64,000 bases of DNA from Nemertoderma westbladi (taxonomy: Eukaryota; Xenacoelomorpha; Nemertodermatida; Nemertodermatidae): contig JAUCBJ010001812.1 in NCBI GenBank assembly GCA_032718475.1, forward strand, positions 1-64,000, read 5' to 3'. Below are positions 1-12,940 of this stretch, piece by piece. The notes below the pieces were generated by a model. The model was given only the letters and a program-made list of their open reading frames with translations. It made no database searches and was not told the origin of the DNA. A program made the position numbers and the translations under genes. Numbering within the stretch: position 1 is the stretch's first letter; every line of letters begins with the position of its first letter.

Positions 1-306
1 TCAAATAATGTTATAGCTGGTCGTTTGTTTGTCAGACGATATAAATAAAACGGAATAATATGATAAGTGAGTCCGATTATGTGTGAATGAAGTCAGCGTG
101 TAGTATCACACAGTGCTAACTATGGTCAACGATATCATGACGTCATATAGGGAGAGTGATATTAGTCGCTACGATGACGTCACACTTGCGGAATAAACGA
201 GTGGCCGAAGTTACCCTGCTAGTTTATGACGTCAGAGAGACGTCAGTGATGGTGACGTTCTCAACATGATGGTGACGTCACACACGTGGTGATGTTGCCA
301 CGATTA
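1..306 (-). other. 3' UTR / downstream flank of the mitochondrial carrier gene
   Basis: This stretch follows the carrier stop codon (TAG, 307-309 read on the minus strand), so at least its right part is probably 3' UTR. I see no minus-strand AATAAA or ATTAAA here, so the poly(A) site probably lies left of the window. It is rich in TGACGTC-type words, listed separately. No other gene is seen. Confidence 0.5.
138..280. promoter_or_regulatory. Cluster of four perfect CRE-like TGACGTCA palindromes
   Basis: TGACGTCA occurs at 138-145, 175-182, 227-234 and 273-280. Further GACGTCA and TGACGTT words lie at about 239-245 and 253-259, and a CACGTG E-box lies at about 283. TGACGTCA is the full palindromic site for CREB/ATF bZIP factors. 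Four in 143 bp is far above chance. They lie just downstream of the carrier coding end, so they could serve a neighbouring promoter or enhancer, or simply be a degenerate local repeat around GGTGACGTCA. Function is inference. Confidence 0.45.
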
Positions 307-500
307 CTAATTGTCGAACATGTAGGCGACAAGTTCGTAGACAGCCATGGTGATTGCAATGTTGGGTGTCTGTCTGGTGATATGGGCTGCCAGGCCGCTG
401 TACATGCCGGCCCGGCCCTCGGTGCGAGCCATGCAGGCGAGGCCGTGGAAGACGTGACGATATGTGCAGTCCCGTTGACGCAGTCGTGTCCTTAGAACCT
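307..500 (-). CDS. Terminal coding exon of SLC25A33/SLC25A36-like mitochondrial pyrimidine nucleotide carrier
   Basis: The exon encodes the last 63 residues and a TAG stop (309-307). It starts after a minus-strand acceptor TTGCAG at 506-501 with the bases AG, which join the G that ends the upstream exon to make a Glu codon. The joined motif is PHE-VLRTR, the third-repeat carrier signature (Px[DE]xx[RK]xR) as found in SLC25A36-type carriers. It is followed by YRHVFHGL, a matrix-helix EGRAGMYSGL motif, then ITRQTPNIAITMAVYELVAY, which is the sixth transmembrane helix of this subfamily. These proteins exchange pyrimidine nucleotides across the inner mitochondrial membrane. A naive reading frame continues upstream into the CCGA microsatellite; that extension is not real, because the splice phase and homology both stop at residue V. 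The Glu codon is split by a 12.4-kb intron. Confidence 0.93.
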
Positions 501-536
501 CTGCAACGGAATATATTAAAGAGTTACAATTACAGT

Positions 537-831
537 CCGACCGACCGACCGACCGACCGACCGACCGACCGACCGACCGACCGACCGACCGACCGACCGA
601 CCGACCGACCGACCGACCGACCGACCGACCGACCGACCGACCGACCGACCGACCGACCGACCGACCGACCGACCGACCGACCGACCGACCGAACGACCGA
701 CCCCCCCCCCCCCACCGACCGACCGGCACAGTGACCGACCGACCGACCCCCCCACCGACCGACCGGCACAGTGACCGACCGACCGACCGACCGACCGACC
801 GACCGACCGACCGACCGACCGACCGACCGAC
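537..831. repeat. (CCGA)n microsatellite with poly-C interruptions
   Basis: About 39 near-perfect CCGA copies run from 537 to about 695. Next come a poly-C run (about 700-713) and two copies of a segment containing CCGGCACAGTGACCGACC (about 723 and 763), each flanked by CCGA units. A final block of about 13 CCGA copies ends at about 830. On the minus (transcribed) strand it reads (TCGG)n, giving artefactual frames of Ser-Val-Gly-Arg repeats; no protein is supported. It lies only about 36 nt inside the intron from the 3' splice site of the carrier gene. Confidence 0.97.
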
Positions 832-1544
832 ACTTTAAAAAATATTGGAACTTTTCTCTAGTACAGTCGAACACCTACCGTGTGGGTTGGTACCTAACTA
901 GGTACCGGTACAGCCGAACACCTACCGTGTGGGTTGGTACCTAACTAGGTACCGGTACAGCCTAACACCTACCGTGTGGGTTGGTACCTAACTAGGTACC
1001 GGTACAGCCTAACACCTACCGTGTGGGTTGGTACCTAACTAGGTACCGGTACAGCCTAACACCTACCGTGTGGGTTGGTACCTAACCAGGTACCGGTACA
1101 GCCTAACACCTACCGTGTGGGTTGGTACCTAACCAGGTACCGGTACAGCCTAACACCTACCGTGTGGGTTGGTACCTAACTAGGTACCGGTACAGCCTAA
1201 CACCTACCGTGTGGGTTGGTACCTAACTAGGTACCGGTACAGCCTAACACCTACCGTGTGGTCTGGTACCTAACTAGGTACCGGTACAGCCTAACACCTA
1301 CCGTGTGGTCTGGTACCTAACTAGGTACCGATACAGCCTAACACCTACCGTGTGGTCTGGTACCTAACCAGGTACCGGTACAGCCTAACACCTACCGTGT
1401 GGGTTGGTACCTAACTAGGTACCGGTACAGCCTAACACCTACCGTGTGGTCTGGTACCTAACTAGGTACCGGTACAGCCTAACACCTACCGTGTGGTCTG
1501 GTACCTAACTAGGTACCGATACAGCCTAACACCTACCGTGTGGT

Positions 1545-3275
1545 CTGGTACCTAACCAGGTACCGGTACAGCCTAACACCTACCGTGTGGTCAGGTACCG
1601 GTACAGCCTAACACCTACAGTGTGGATTGGTTCCTAACTAGGTACCGGTACAGCCGAACACCTACCGTGTGGGTTGGTACCTAACCAGGTACCGGTACAG
1701 CCTAACACCTACCGTGTGGGTTGGTACCTAACTAGGTACCGGTACTGCCTAACACCTACCGTGTGGGTTGGTACCTAACTAGGTACCGGTACAGCCGAAC
1801 ACCTACCGTGTGGGTTGGTACCTAACCAGGTACCGGTACAGCCTAACACCTACCGTGTGGGTTGGTTCCTAACTAGGTACCGGTACAGCCGAACACCTAC
1901 CGTGTGGGTTGGTATCTAACTAGGTACCGGTACAGCCGAAAACCTACCGTGTGGGTTGGTACCTAACCAGGTACCGGTACAGCCTAACACCTACCGTGTG
2001 GGTTGGTACCTAACCAGGTACCGGTACAGCCTAACACCTACCGTGTGGGTTGGTACCTAACTAGGTACCGGTACAGCCTAACACCTACCGTGTGGGTTGG
2101 TACCTAACTAGGTACCGGTACAGCCTAACACCTACCGTGTGGTCTGGTACCTAACTAGGTACCGGTACAGCCTAACACCTACCGTGTGGTCAGGTACCGG
2201 TACAGCCTAACACCTACAGTGTGGATTGGTTCCTAACTAGGTACCGGTACAGCCGAACACCTACCGTGTGGGTTGGTACCTAACTAGGTACCGGTACAGC
2301 CTAACACCTACCGTGTGGTCAGGTACCGATACAGCCTAACACCTACCGTGTGGTCAGGTACCGATACAGCCTAACACCTACCGTGTGGTCAGGTACCGGT
2401 ACAGCCTAACACCTACAGTGTGGATTGGTTCCTAACTAGGTACCGGTACAGCCGAACACCTACCGTGTGGGTTGGTACCTAACTAGGTACCGGTACAGCC
2501 TAACACCTACCGTGTGGTCTGGTACCTAACTAGGTACCGGTACAGCCTAACACCTACCGTGTGGTCAGGTACCGGTACAGCCTAACACCTACAGTGTGGA
2601 TTGGTTCCTAACTAGGTACCGGTACAGCCGAACACCTACCGTGTGGGTTGGTACCTAACTAGGTACCGGTACAGCCTAACACCTACCGTGTGGTCAGGTA
2701 CCGATACAGCCTAACACCTACCGTGTGGTCTGGTACCTAACCAGGTACCGGTACAGACTAACACCTACCGTGTGGTCAGGTACCGGTACAGCCTAACACC
2801 TACAGTGTGGATTGGTTCCTAACTAGGTACCGGTACAGCCGAACACCTACCGTGTGGGTTGGTACCTAACCAGGTACCGGTACAGCCTAACACCTACCGT
2901 GTGGGTTGGTACCTAACTAGGTACCGGTACTGCCTAACACCTACCGTGTGGGTTGGTACCTAACTAGGTACCGGTACAGCCGAACACCTACCGTGTGGGT
3001 TGGTACCTAATCAGGTACCGGTACAGCCTAACACCTACCGTGTGGGTTGGTTCCTAACTAGGTACCGGTACAGCCGAACACCTACCGTGTGGGTTGGTAT
3101 CTAACTAGGTACCGGTACAGCCGAAAACCTACCGTGTGGGTTGGTACCTAACCAGGTACCGGTACAGCCTAACACCTACCGTGTGGGTTGGTACCTAACC
3201 AGGTACCGGTACAGCCTAACACCTACCGTGTGGGTTGGTACCTAACTAGGTACCGGTACAGCCTAACACCTACCG
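1545..3275. repeat. Higher-order duplication inside the 47-bp array, offset 1,185 bp
   Basis: Rare variants recur at a fixed offset of 1,185 bp. The short-unit TCAGG is at 1591 and 2776, the TTCCTAACTAGG unit at 1631 and 2816, the GGTACTGCC variant at 1743 and 2928, and the CCGAAAACC variant at 1936 and 3121. The register breaks by one unit near 2140/3279. This shows a block duplication of many units at once, as in unequal crossing-over, and not only unit-by-unit slippage. Confidence 0.85.
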
Positions 3276-6200
3276 TGTGGTCTGGTACCTAACTAGGTAC
3301 CGGTACAGCCTAACACCTACCGTGTGGGTTGGTACCTAACTAGGTACCGGTACAGCCTAACACCTACCGTGTGGTCTGGTACCTAACTAGGTACCGATAC
3401 AGCCTAACACCTACCGTGTGGTCTGGTACCTAACCAGGTACCGGTACAGCCTAACACCTACCGTGTGGGTTGGTACCTAACTAGGTACCGGTACAGCCTA
3501 ACACCTACCGTGTGGGTTGGTACCTAACTAGGTACCGGTACAGCCTAACACCTACCGTGTGGGTTGGTACCTAACTAGGTACCGGTACAGCCTAACACCT
3601 ACCGTGTGGGTTGGTACCTAACCAGGTACCGGTACAGCCTAACACCTACCGTGTGGGTTGGTACCTAACCAGGTACCGGTACAGCCTAACACCTACCGTG
3701 TGGGTTGGTACCTAACTAGGTACCGGTACAGCCTAACACCTACCGTGTGGGTTGGTACCTAACCAGGTACCGGTACAGCCTAACACCTACCGTGTGGGTT
3801 GGTACCTAACTAGGTACCGGTACAGCCTAACACCTACCGTGTGGGTTGGTACCTAACTAGGTACCGGTACAGCCTAACACCTACCGTGTGGGTTGGTACC
3901 TAACCAGGTACCGGTACAGCCTAACACCTACCGTGTGGGTTGGTACCTAACCAGGTACCGGTACAGCCTAACACCTACCGTGTGGGTTGGTACCTAACTA
4001 GGTACCGGTACAGCCTAACACCTACCGTGTGGGTTGGTACCTAACCAGGTACCGGTACAGCCTAACACCTACCGTGTGGGTTGGTACCTAACTAGGTACC
4101 GGTACAGCCTAACACCTACCGTGTGGGTTGGTACCTAACCAGGTACCGGTACAGCCTAACACCTACCGTGTGGGTTGGTACCTAACTAGGTACCGGTACA
4201 GCCTAACACCTACCGTGTGGGTTGGTACCTAACTAGGTACCGGTACAGCCTAACACCTACCGTGTGGGTTGGTACCTAACCAGGTACCGGTACAGCCTAA
4301 CACCTACCGTGTGGGTTGGTACCTAACTAGGTACCGGTACAGCCTAACACCTACCGTGTGGGTTGGTACCTAACTAGGTACCGGTACAGCCTAACACCTA
4401 CCGTGTGGGTTGGTACCTAACCAGGTACCGGTACAGCCTAACACCTACCGTGTGGGTTGGTACCTAACTAGGTACCGGTACAGCCTAACACCTACCGTGT
4501 GGGTTGGTACCTAACTAGGTACCGGTACAGCCTAACACCTACCGTGTGGGTTGGTACCTAACTAGGTACCGGTACAGCCTAACACCTACCGTGTGGGTTG
4601 GTACCTAACTAGGTACCGGTACAGCCTAACACCTACCGTGTGGGTTGGTACCTAACTAGGTACCGGTACAGCCTAACACCTACCGTGTGGGTTGGTACCT
4701 AACTAGGTACCGGTACAGCCTAACACCTACCGTGTGGGTTGGTACCTAACTAGGTACCGGTACAGCCGAACTCCTACTGTGTTGTGGGTTGGTACCTAAC
4801 TAGGTACCGGTACAGCCTAACACCTACCGTGTGGGTTGGTACCTAACTAGGTACCGGTACAGCCGAACACCTACCGTGTGGGTTGGTACCGGTACCTAAC
4901 TAGGTACCGGTACAGCCTAACACCTACCGTGTGGGTTGGTACCTAACTAGGTACCGGTACAGCCTAACACCTACCGTGTGGGTTGGTACCTAACTAGGTA
5001 CCGGTACAGCCGAACACCTACCGTGTGGGTTGGTACCTAACTAGGTACCGGTACAGCCTAACACCTACCGTGTGGGTTGGTACCTAACTAGGTACCGGTA
5101 CAGCCTAACACCTACCGTGTGGGTTGGTACCTAACTAGGTACCGGTACAGCCTAACACCTACCGTGTGGGTTGGTACCTAACTAGGTACCGGTACAGCCT
5201 AACACCTACCGTGTGGGTTGGTACCTAACTAGGTACCGGTACAGCCTAACACCTACCGTGTGGGTTGGTACCTAACTAGGTACCGGTACAGTCGAACTCC
5301 TACTGTGTTGTGGGTTGGTACCTAACTAGGTACCGGTACAGTCGAACTCCTACTGTGTTGTGGGTTGGTACCTAACTAGGTACCGGTACAGCCTAACACC
5401 TACCGTGTGGGTTGGTACCTAACTAGGTACCGGTACAGCCGAACACCTACCGTGTGGGTTGGTACCTAACTAGGTACCGGTACAGCCTAACACCTACCGT
5501 GTGGGTTGGTACCTAACTAGGTACCGGTACAGCCGAACACCTACCGTCGTACCGGCGCCTCCCTCGGTACCTAACTAGGTACCGGTACAGCCGAACACCT
5601 ACCGTGTGGGTTGGTACCTAACCTAGGTACCGGTACAGCCTAACACCTACCGTGTGGGTTGGTACCTAACTAGGTACCGGTACAGCCGAACACCTACCGT
5701 GTGGGTTGGTACCTAACTAGGTACCGGTACAGCCTAACACCTACCGTGTGGGTTGGTACCTAACTAGGTACCGGTACAGCCGAACACCTACCGTGTGGGT
5801 TGGTACCTAACCAGGTACCGGTACAGCCTAACACCTACCGTGTGGGTTGGTACCTAACTAGGTACCGGTACTGCCTAACACCTACCGTGTGGGTTGGTAC
5901 CTAACTAGGTACCGGTACAGCCGAACACCTACCGTGTGGGTTGGTACCTAACTCAGGTACCGGTACAGCCTAACACCTACCGTGTGGGTTGGTACCTAAC
6001 TAGGTACCGGTACAGCCGAACACCTACCGTGTGGGTTGGTACCTAACTAGGTACCGGTACAGCCGAACACCTACCGTGTGGGTTGGTACCTAACCAGGTA
6101 CCGGTACAGCCTAACACCTACCGTGTGGGTTGGTACCTAACCAGGTACCGGTACAGCCTAACACCTACCGTGTGGGTTGGTACCTAACTAGGTACCGGTA

Positions 6201-9200
6201 CAGCCTAACACCTACCGTGTGGGTTGGTACCTAACTAGGTACCGGTACAGCCTAACACCTACCGTGTGGGTTGGTACCTAACTAGGTACCGGTACAGCCT
6301 AACACCTACCGTGTGGTCTGGTACCTAACTAGGTACCGATACAGCCTAACACCTACCGTGTGGTCTGGTACCTAACCAGGTACCGGTACAGCCTAACACC
6401 TACCGTGTGGGTTGGTACCTAACTAGGTACCGGTACAGCCTAACACCTACCGTGTGGGTTGGTACCTAACTAGGTACCGGTACAGCCTAACACCTACCGT
6501 GTGGGTTGGTACCTAACTAGGTACCGGTACAGCCTAACACCTACCGTGTGGGTTGGTACCTAACTAGGTACCGGTACAGCCTAACACCTACCGTGTGGGT
6601 TGGTACCTAACCAGGTACCGGTACAGCCTAACACCTACCGTGTGGGTTGGTACCTAACTAGGTACCGGTACAGCCTAACACCTACCGTGTGGGTTGGTAC
6701 CTAACTAGGTACCGGTACAGCCTAACACCTACCGTGTGGGTTGGTACCTAACTAGGTACCGGTACAGCCTAACACCTACCGTGTGGGTTGGTACCTAACT
6801 AGGTACCGGTACAGCCTAACACCTACCGTGTGGGTTGGTACCTAACTAGGTACCGGTACAGCCTAACACCTACCGTGTGGGTTGGTACCTAACCAGGTAC
6901 CGGTACAGCCTAACACCTACCGTGTGGGTTGGTACCTAACTAGGTACCGGTACAGCCTAACACCTACCGTGTGGGTTGGTACCTAACTAGGTACCGGTAC
7001 AGCCTAACACCTACCGTGTGGGTTGGTACCTAACTAGGTACCGGTACAGCCTAACACCTACCGTGTGGGTTGGTACCTAACCAGGTACCGGTACAGCCTA
7101 ACACCTACCGTGTGGGTTGGTACCTAACTAGGTACCGGTACAGCCTAACACCTACCGTGTGGGTTGGTACCTAACTAGGTACCGGTACAGCCTAACACCT
7201 ACCGTGTGGGTTGGTACCTAACCAGGTACCGGTACAGCCTAACACCTACCGTGTGGGTTGGTACCTAACTAGGTACCGGTACAGCCTAACACCTACCGTG
7301 TGGGTTGGTACCTAACTAGGTACCGGTACAGCCTAACACCTACCGTGTGGGTTGGTACCTAACCAGGTACCGGTACAGCCTAACACCTACCGTGTGGGTT
7401 GGTACCTAACTAGGTACCGGTACAGCCTAACACCTACCGTGTGGGTTGGTACCTAACTAGGTACCGGTACAGCCTAACACCTACCGTGTGGGTTGGTACC
7501 TAACTAGGTACCGGTACAGCCTAACACCTACCGTGTGGGTTGGTACCTAACTAGGTACCGGTACAGCCTAACACCTACCGTGTGGGTTGGTACCTAACTA
7601 GGTACCGGTACAGCCTAACACCTACCGTGTGGGTTGGTACCTAACTAGGTACCGGTACAGCCTAACACCTACCGTGTGGGTTGGTACCTAACTAGGTACC
7701 GGTACAGCCGAACACCTACCGTGTGGGTTGGTACCTAACTAGGTACCGGTACAGCCTAACACCTACCGTGTGGGTTGGTACCTAACTAGGTACCGGTACA
7801 GCCGAACACCTACCGTGTGGGTTGGTACCTAACTAGGTACCGGTACAGCCTAACACCTACCGTGTGGGTTGGTACCTAACTAGGTACCGGTACAGCCTAA
7901 CACCTACCGTGTGGGTTGGTACCTAACTAGGTACCGGTACAGCCTAACACCTACCGTGTGGGTTGGTACCTAACTAGGTACCGGTACAGCCTAACACCTA
8001 CCGTGTGGGTTGGTACCTAACTAGGTACCGGTACAGCCTAACACCTACCGTGTGGGTTGGTACCTAACTAGGTACCGGTACAGCCTAACACCTACCGTGT
8101 GGGTTGGTACCTAACTAGGTACCGGTACAGCCTAACACCTACCGTGTGGGTTGGTACCTAACTAGGTACCGGTACAGCCTAACACCTACCGTGTGGGTTG
8201 GTACCTAACTAGGTACCGGTACAGCCTAACACCTACCGTGTGGGTTGGTACCTAACTAGGTACCGGTACAGCCTAACACCTACCGTGTGGGTTGGTACCT
8301 AACTAGGTACCGGTACAGCCTAACACCTACCGTGTGGGTTGGTACCTAACTAGGTACCGGTACAGCCGAACACCTACCGTGTGGGTTGGTACCTAACTAG
8401 GTACCGGTACAGCCTAACACCTACCGTGTGGGTTGGTACCTAACTAGGTACCGGTACAGCCTAACACCTACCGTGTGGGTTGGTACCTAACTAGGTACCG
8501 GTACAGCCTAACACCTACCGTGTGGGTTGGTACCTAACCAGGTACCGGTACAGCCTAACACCTACCGTGTGGGTTGGTACCTAACTAGGTACCGGTACAG
8601 CCTAACACCTACCGTGTGGGTTGGTACCTAACTAGGTACCGGTACAGCCTAACACCTACCGTGTGGGTTGGTACCTAACTAGGTACCGGTACAGCCTAAC
8701 ACCTACCGTGTGGGTTGGTACCTAACTAGGTACCGGTACAGCCTAACACCTACCGTGTGGGTTGGTACCTAACTAGGTACCGGTACAGCCTAACACCTAC
8801 CGTGTGGGTTGGTACCTAACTAGGTACCGGTACAGCCTAACACCTACCGTGTGGGTTGGTACCTAACTAGGTACCGGTACAGCCTAACACCTACCGTGTG
8901 GGTTGGTACCTAACTAGGTACCGGTACAGCCGAACACCTACCGTGTGGGTTGGTACCTAACTAGGTACCGGTACAGCCTAACACCTACCGTGTGGGTTGG
9001 TACCTAACTAGGTACCGGTACAGCCTAACACCTACCGTGTGGGTTGGTACCTAACTAGGTACCGGTACAGCCTAACACCTACCGTGTGGGTTGGTACCTA
9101 ACTAGGTACCGGTACAGCCTAACACCTACCGTGTGGGTTGGTACCTAACTAGGTACCGGTACAGCCTAACACCTACCGTGTGGGTTGGTACCTAACTAGG

Positions 9201-12200
9201 TACCGGTACAGCCTAACACCTACCGTGTGGGTTGGTACCTAACTAGGTACCGGTACAGCCTAACACCTACCGTGTGGGTTGGTACCTAACTAGGTACCGG
9301 TACAGCCTAACACCTACCGTGTGGGTTGGTACCTAACTAGGTACCGGTACAGCCTAACACCTACCGTGTGGGTTGGTACCTAACTAGGTACCGGTACAGC
9401 CTAACACCTACCGTGTGGGTTGGTACCTAACTAGGTACCGGTACAGCCTAACACCTACCGTGTGGGTTGGTACCTAACTAGGTACCGGTACAGCCTAACA
9501 CCTACCGTGTGGGTTGGTACCTAACTAGGTACCGGTACAGCCTAACACCTACCGTGTGGGTTGGTACCTAACTAGGTACCGGTACAGCCTAACACCTACC
9601 GTGTGGGTTGGTACCTAACTAGGTACCGGTACAGCCTAACACCTACCGTGTGGGTTGGTACCTAACTAGGTACCGGTACAGCCTAACACCTACCGTGTGG
9701 GTTGGTACCTAACTAGGTACCGGTACAGCCTAACACCTACCGTGTGGGTTGGTACCTAACTAGGTACCGGTACAGCCTAACACCTACCGTGTGGGTTGGT
9801 ACCTAACCAGGTACCGGTACAGCCTAACACCTACCGTGTGGGTTGGTACCTAACTAGGTACCGGTACAGCCTAACACCTACCGTGTGGGTTGGTACCTAA
9901 CTAGGTACCGGTACAGCCTAACACCTACCGTGTGGGTTGGTACCTAACCAGGTACCGGTACAGCCTAACACCTACCGTGTGGGTTGGTACCTAACTAGGT
10001 ACCGGTACAGCCTAACACCTACCGTGTGGGTTGGTACCTAACTAGGTACCGGTACAGCCTAACACCTACCGTGTGGGTTGGTACCTAACCAGGTACCGGT
10101 ACAGCCTAACACCTACCGTGTGGGTTGGTACCTAACTAGGTACCGGTACAGCCTAACACCTACCGTGTGGGTTGGTACCTAACTAGGTACCGGTACAGCC
10201 TAACACCTACCGTGTGGGTTGGTACCTAACTAGGTACCGGTACAGCCTAACACCTACCGTGTGGGTTGGTACCTAACTAGGTACCGGTACAGCCTAACAC
10301 CTACCGTGTGGGTTGGTACCTAACTAGGTACCGGTACAGCCTAACACCTACCGTGTGGGTTGGTACCTAACTAGGTACCGGTACAGCCTAACACCTACCG
10401 TGTGGGTTGGTACCTAACTAGGTACCGGTACAGCCGAACACCTACCGTGTGGGTTGGTACCTAACTAGGTACCGGTACAGCCTAACACCTACCGTGTGGG
10501 TTGGTACCTAACTAGGTACCGGTACAGCCGAACACCTACCGTGTGGGTTGGTCCGGTACCTAACTAGGTACCGGTACAGCCTAACACCTACCGTGTGGGT
10601 TGGTACCTAACTAGGTACCGGTACAGCCTAACACCTACCGTGTGGGTTGGTACCTAACTAGGTACCGGTACAGCCTAACACCTACCGTGTGGGTTGGTAC
10701 CTAACTAGGTACCGGTACAGCCTAACACCTACCGTGTGGGTTGGTACCTAACTAGGTACCGGTACAGCCTAACACCTACCGTGTGGGTTGGTACCTAACT
10801 AGGTACCGGTACAGCCTAACACCTACCGTGTGGGTTGGTACCTAACTAGGTACCGGTACAGCCTAACACCTACCGTGTGGGTTGGTACCTAACTAGGTAC
10901 CGGTACAGCCTAACACCTACCGTGTGGGTTGGTACCTAACTAGGTACCGGTACAGCCGAACACCTACCGTGTTGTGGGTTGGTACCTAACTAGGTACCGG
11001 TACAGCCGAACACCTACCGTGTGGGTTGGTACCTAACTAGGTACCGGTACAGCCTAACACCTACCGTGTGGGTTGGTACCTAACTAGGTACCGGTACAGC
11101 CTAACACCTACCGTGTGGGTTGGTACCTAACTAGGTACCGGTACAGCCTAACACCTACCGTGTGGGTTGGTACCTAACTAGGTACCGGTACAGCCTAACA
11201 CCTACCGTGTGGGTTGGTACCTAACTAGGTACCGGTACAGCCTAACACCTACCGTGTGGGTTGGTACCTAACTAGGTACCGGTACAGCCTAACACCTACC
11301 GTGTGGGTTGGTACCTAACTAGGTACCGGTACAGCCTAACACCTACCGTGTGGGTTGGTACCTAACTAGGTACCGGTACAGCCTAACACCTACCGTGTGG
11401 GTTGGTACCTAACTAGGTACCGGTACAGCCTAACACCTACCGTGTGGGTTGGTACCTAACTAGGTACCGGTACAGCCGAACACCTACCGTGTGGGTTGGT
11501 ACCTAACTAGGTACCGGTACAGCCTAACACCTACCGTGTGGGTTGGTACCTAACTAGGTACCGGTACAGCCTAACACCTACCGTGTGGGTTGGTACCTAA
11601 CTAGGTACCGGTACAGCCTAACACCTACCGTGTGGGTTGGTACCTAACTAGGTACCGGTACAGCCTAACACCTACCGTGTGGGTTGGTACCTAACTAGGT
11701 ACCGGTACAGCCTAACACCTACCGTGTGGGTTGGTACCTAACTAGGTACCGGTACAGCCTAACACCTACCGTGTGGGTTGGTACCTAACTAGGTACCGGT
11801 ACAGCCTAACACCTACCGTGTGGGTTGGTACCTAACTAGGTACCGGTACAGCCTAACACCTACCGTGTGGGTTGGTACCTAACTAGGTACCGGTACAGCC
11901 GAACACCTACCGTGTGGGTTGGTACCTAACTAGGTACCGGTACAGCCTAACACCTACCGTGTGGGTTGGTACCTAACTAGGTACCGGTACAGCCTAACAC
12001 CTACCGTGTGGGTTGGTACCTAACTAGGTACCGGTACAGCCTAACACCTACCGTGTGGGTTGGTACCTAACTAGGTACCGGTACAGCCTAACACCTACCG
12101 TGTGGGTTGGTACCTAACTAGGTACCGGTACAGCCTAACACCTACCGTGTGGGTTGGTACCTAACTAGGTACCGGTACAGCCTAACACCTACCGTGTGGG

Positions 12201-12940
12201 TTGGTACCTAACTAGGTACCGGTACAGCCTAACACCTACCGTGTGGGTTGGTACCTAACTAGGTACCGGTACAGCCTAACACCTACCGTGTGGGTTGGTA
12301 CCTAACTAGGTACCGGTACAGCCTAACACCTACCGTGTGGGTTGGTACCTAACTAGGTACCGGTACAGCCTAACACCTACCGTGTGGGTTGGTACCTAAC
12401 TAGGTACCGGTACAGCCTAACACCTACCGTGTGGGTTGGTACCTAACTAGGTACCGGTACAGCCTAACACCTACCGTGTGGGTTGGTACCTAACTAGGTA
12501 CCGGTACAGCCTAACACCTACCGTGTGGGTTGGTACCTAACTAGGTACCGGTACAGCCTAACACCTACCGTGTGGGTTGGTACCTAACTAGGTACCGGTA
12601 CAGCCTAACACCTACCGTGTGGGTTGGTACCTAACTAGGTACCGGTACAGCCTAACACCTACCGTGTGGGTTGGTACCTAACTAGGTACCGGTACAGCCT
12701 AACACCTAACGTGTGGGTTGGTTTGGTACCTAACTAGGTACCGGTACAGCCTAACACCTACCGTGTGGGTTGGTACCTAACTAGGTACCGGTACAGCCTA
12801 ACACCTACCGTGTGGGTTGGTACCTAACTAGGTACCGGTACAGCCTAACACCTACCGTGTGGGTTGGTACCTAACTAGGTACCGGTACAGCCTAACACCT
12901 ACCGTGTGGGTTGGTACCTAACTAGGTACCGGTACAGCCG

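Noticed and set aside
307-874. Long minus- and plus-strand open frames of Ser-Val-Gly-Arg or Pro-Thr-Asp repeats, one fused to carrier residues
   Set aside because: A stop-free tetranucleotide repeat gives open frames by construction. The carrier part is a spliced exon starting after the TTGCAG acceptor, so the fusion is an artefact.
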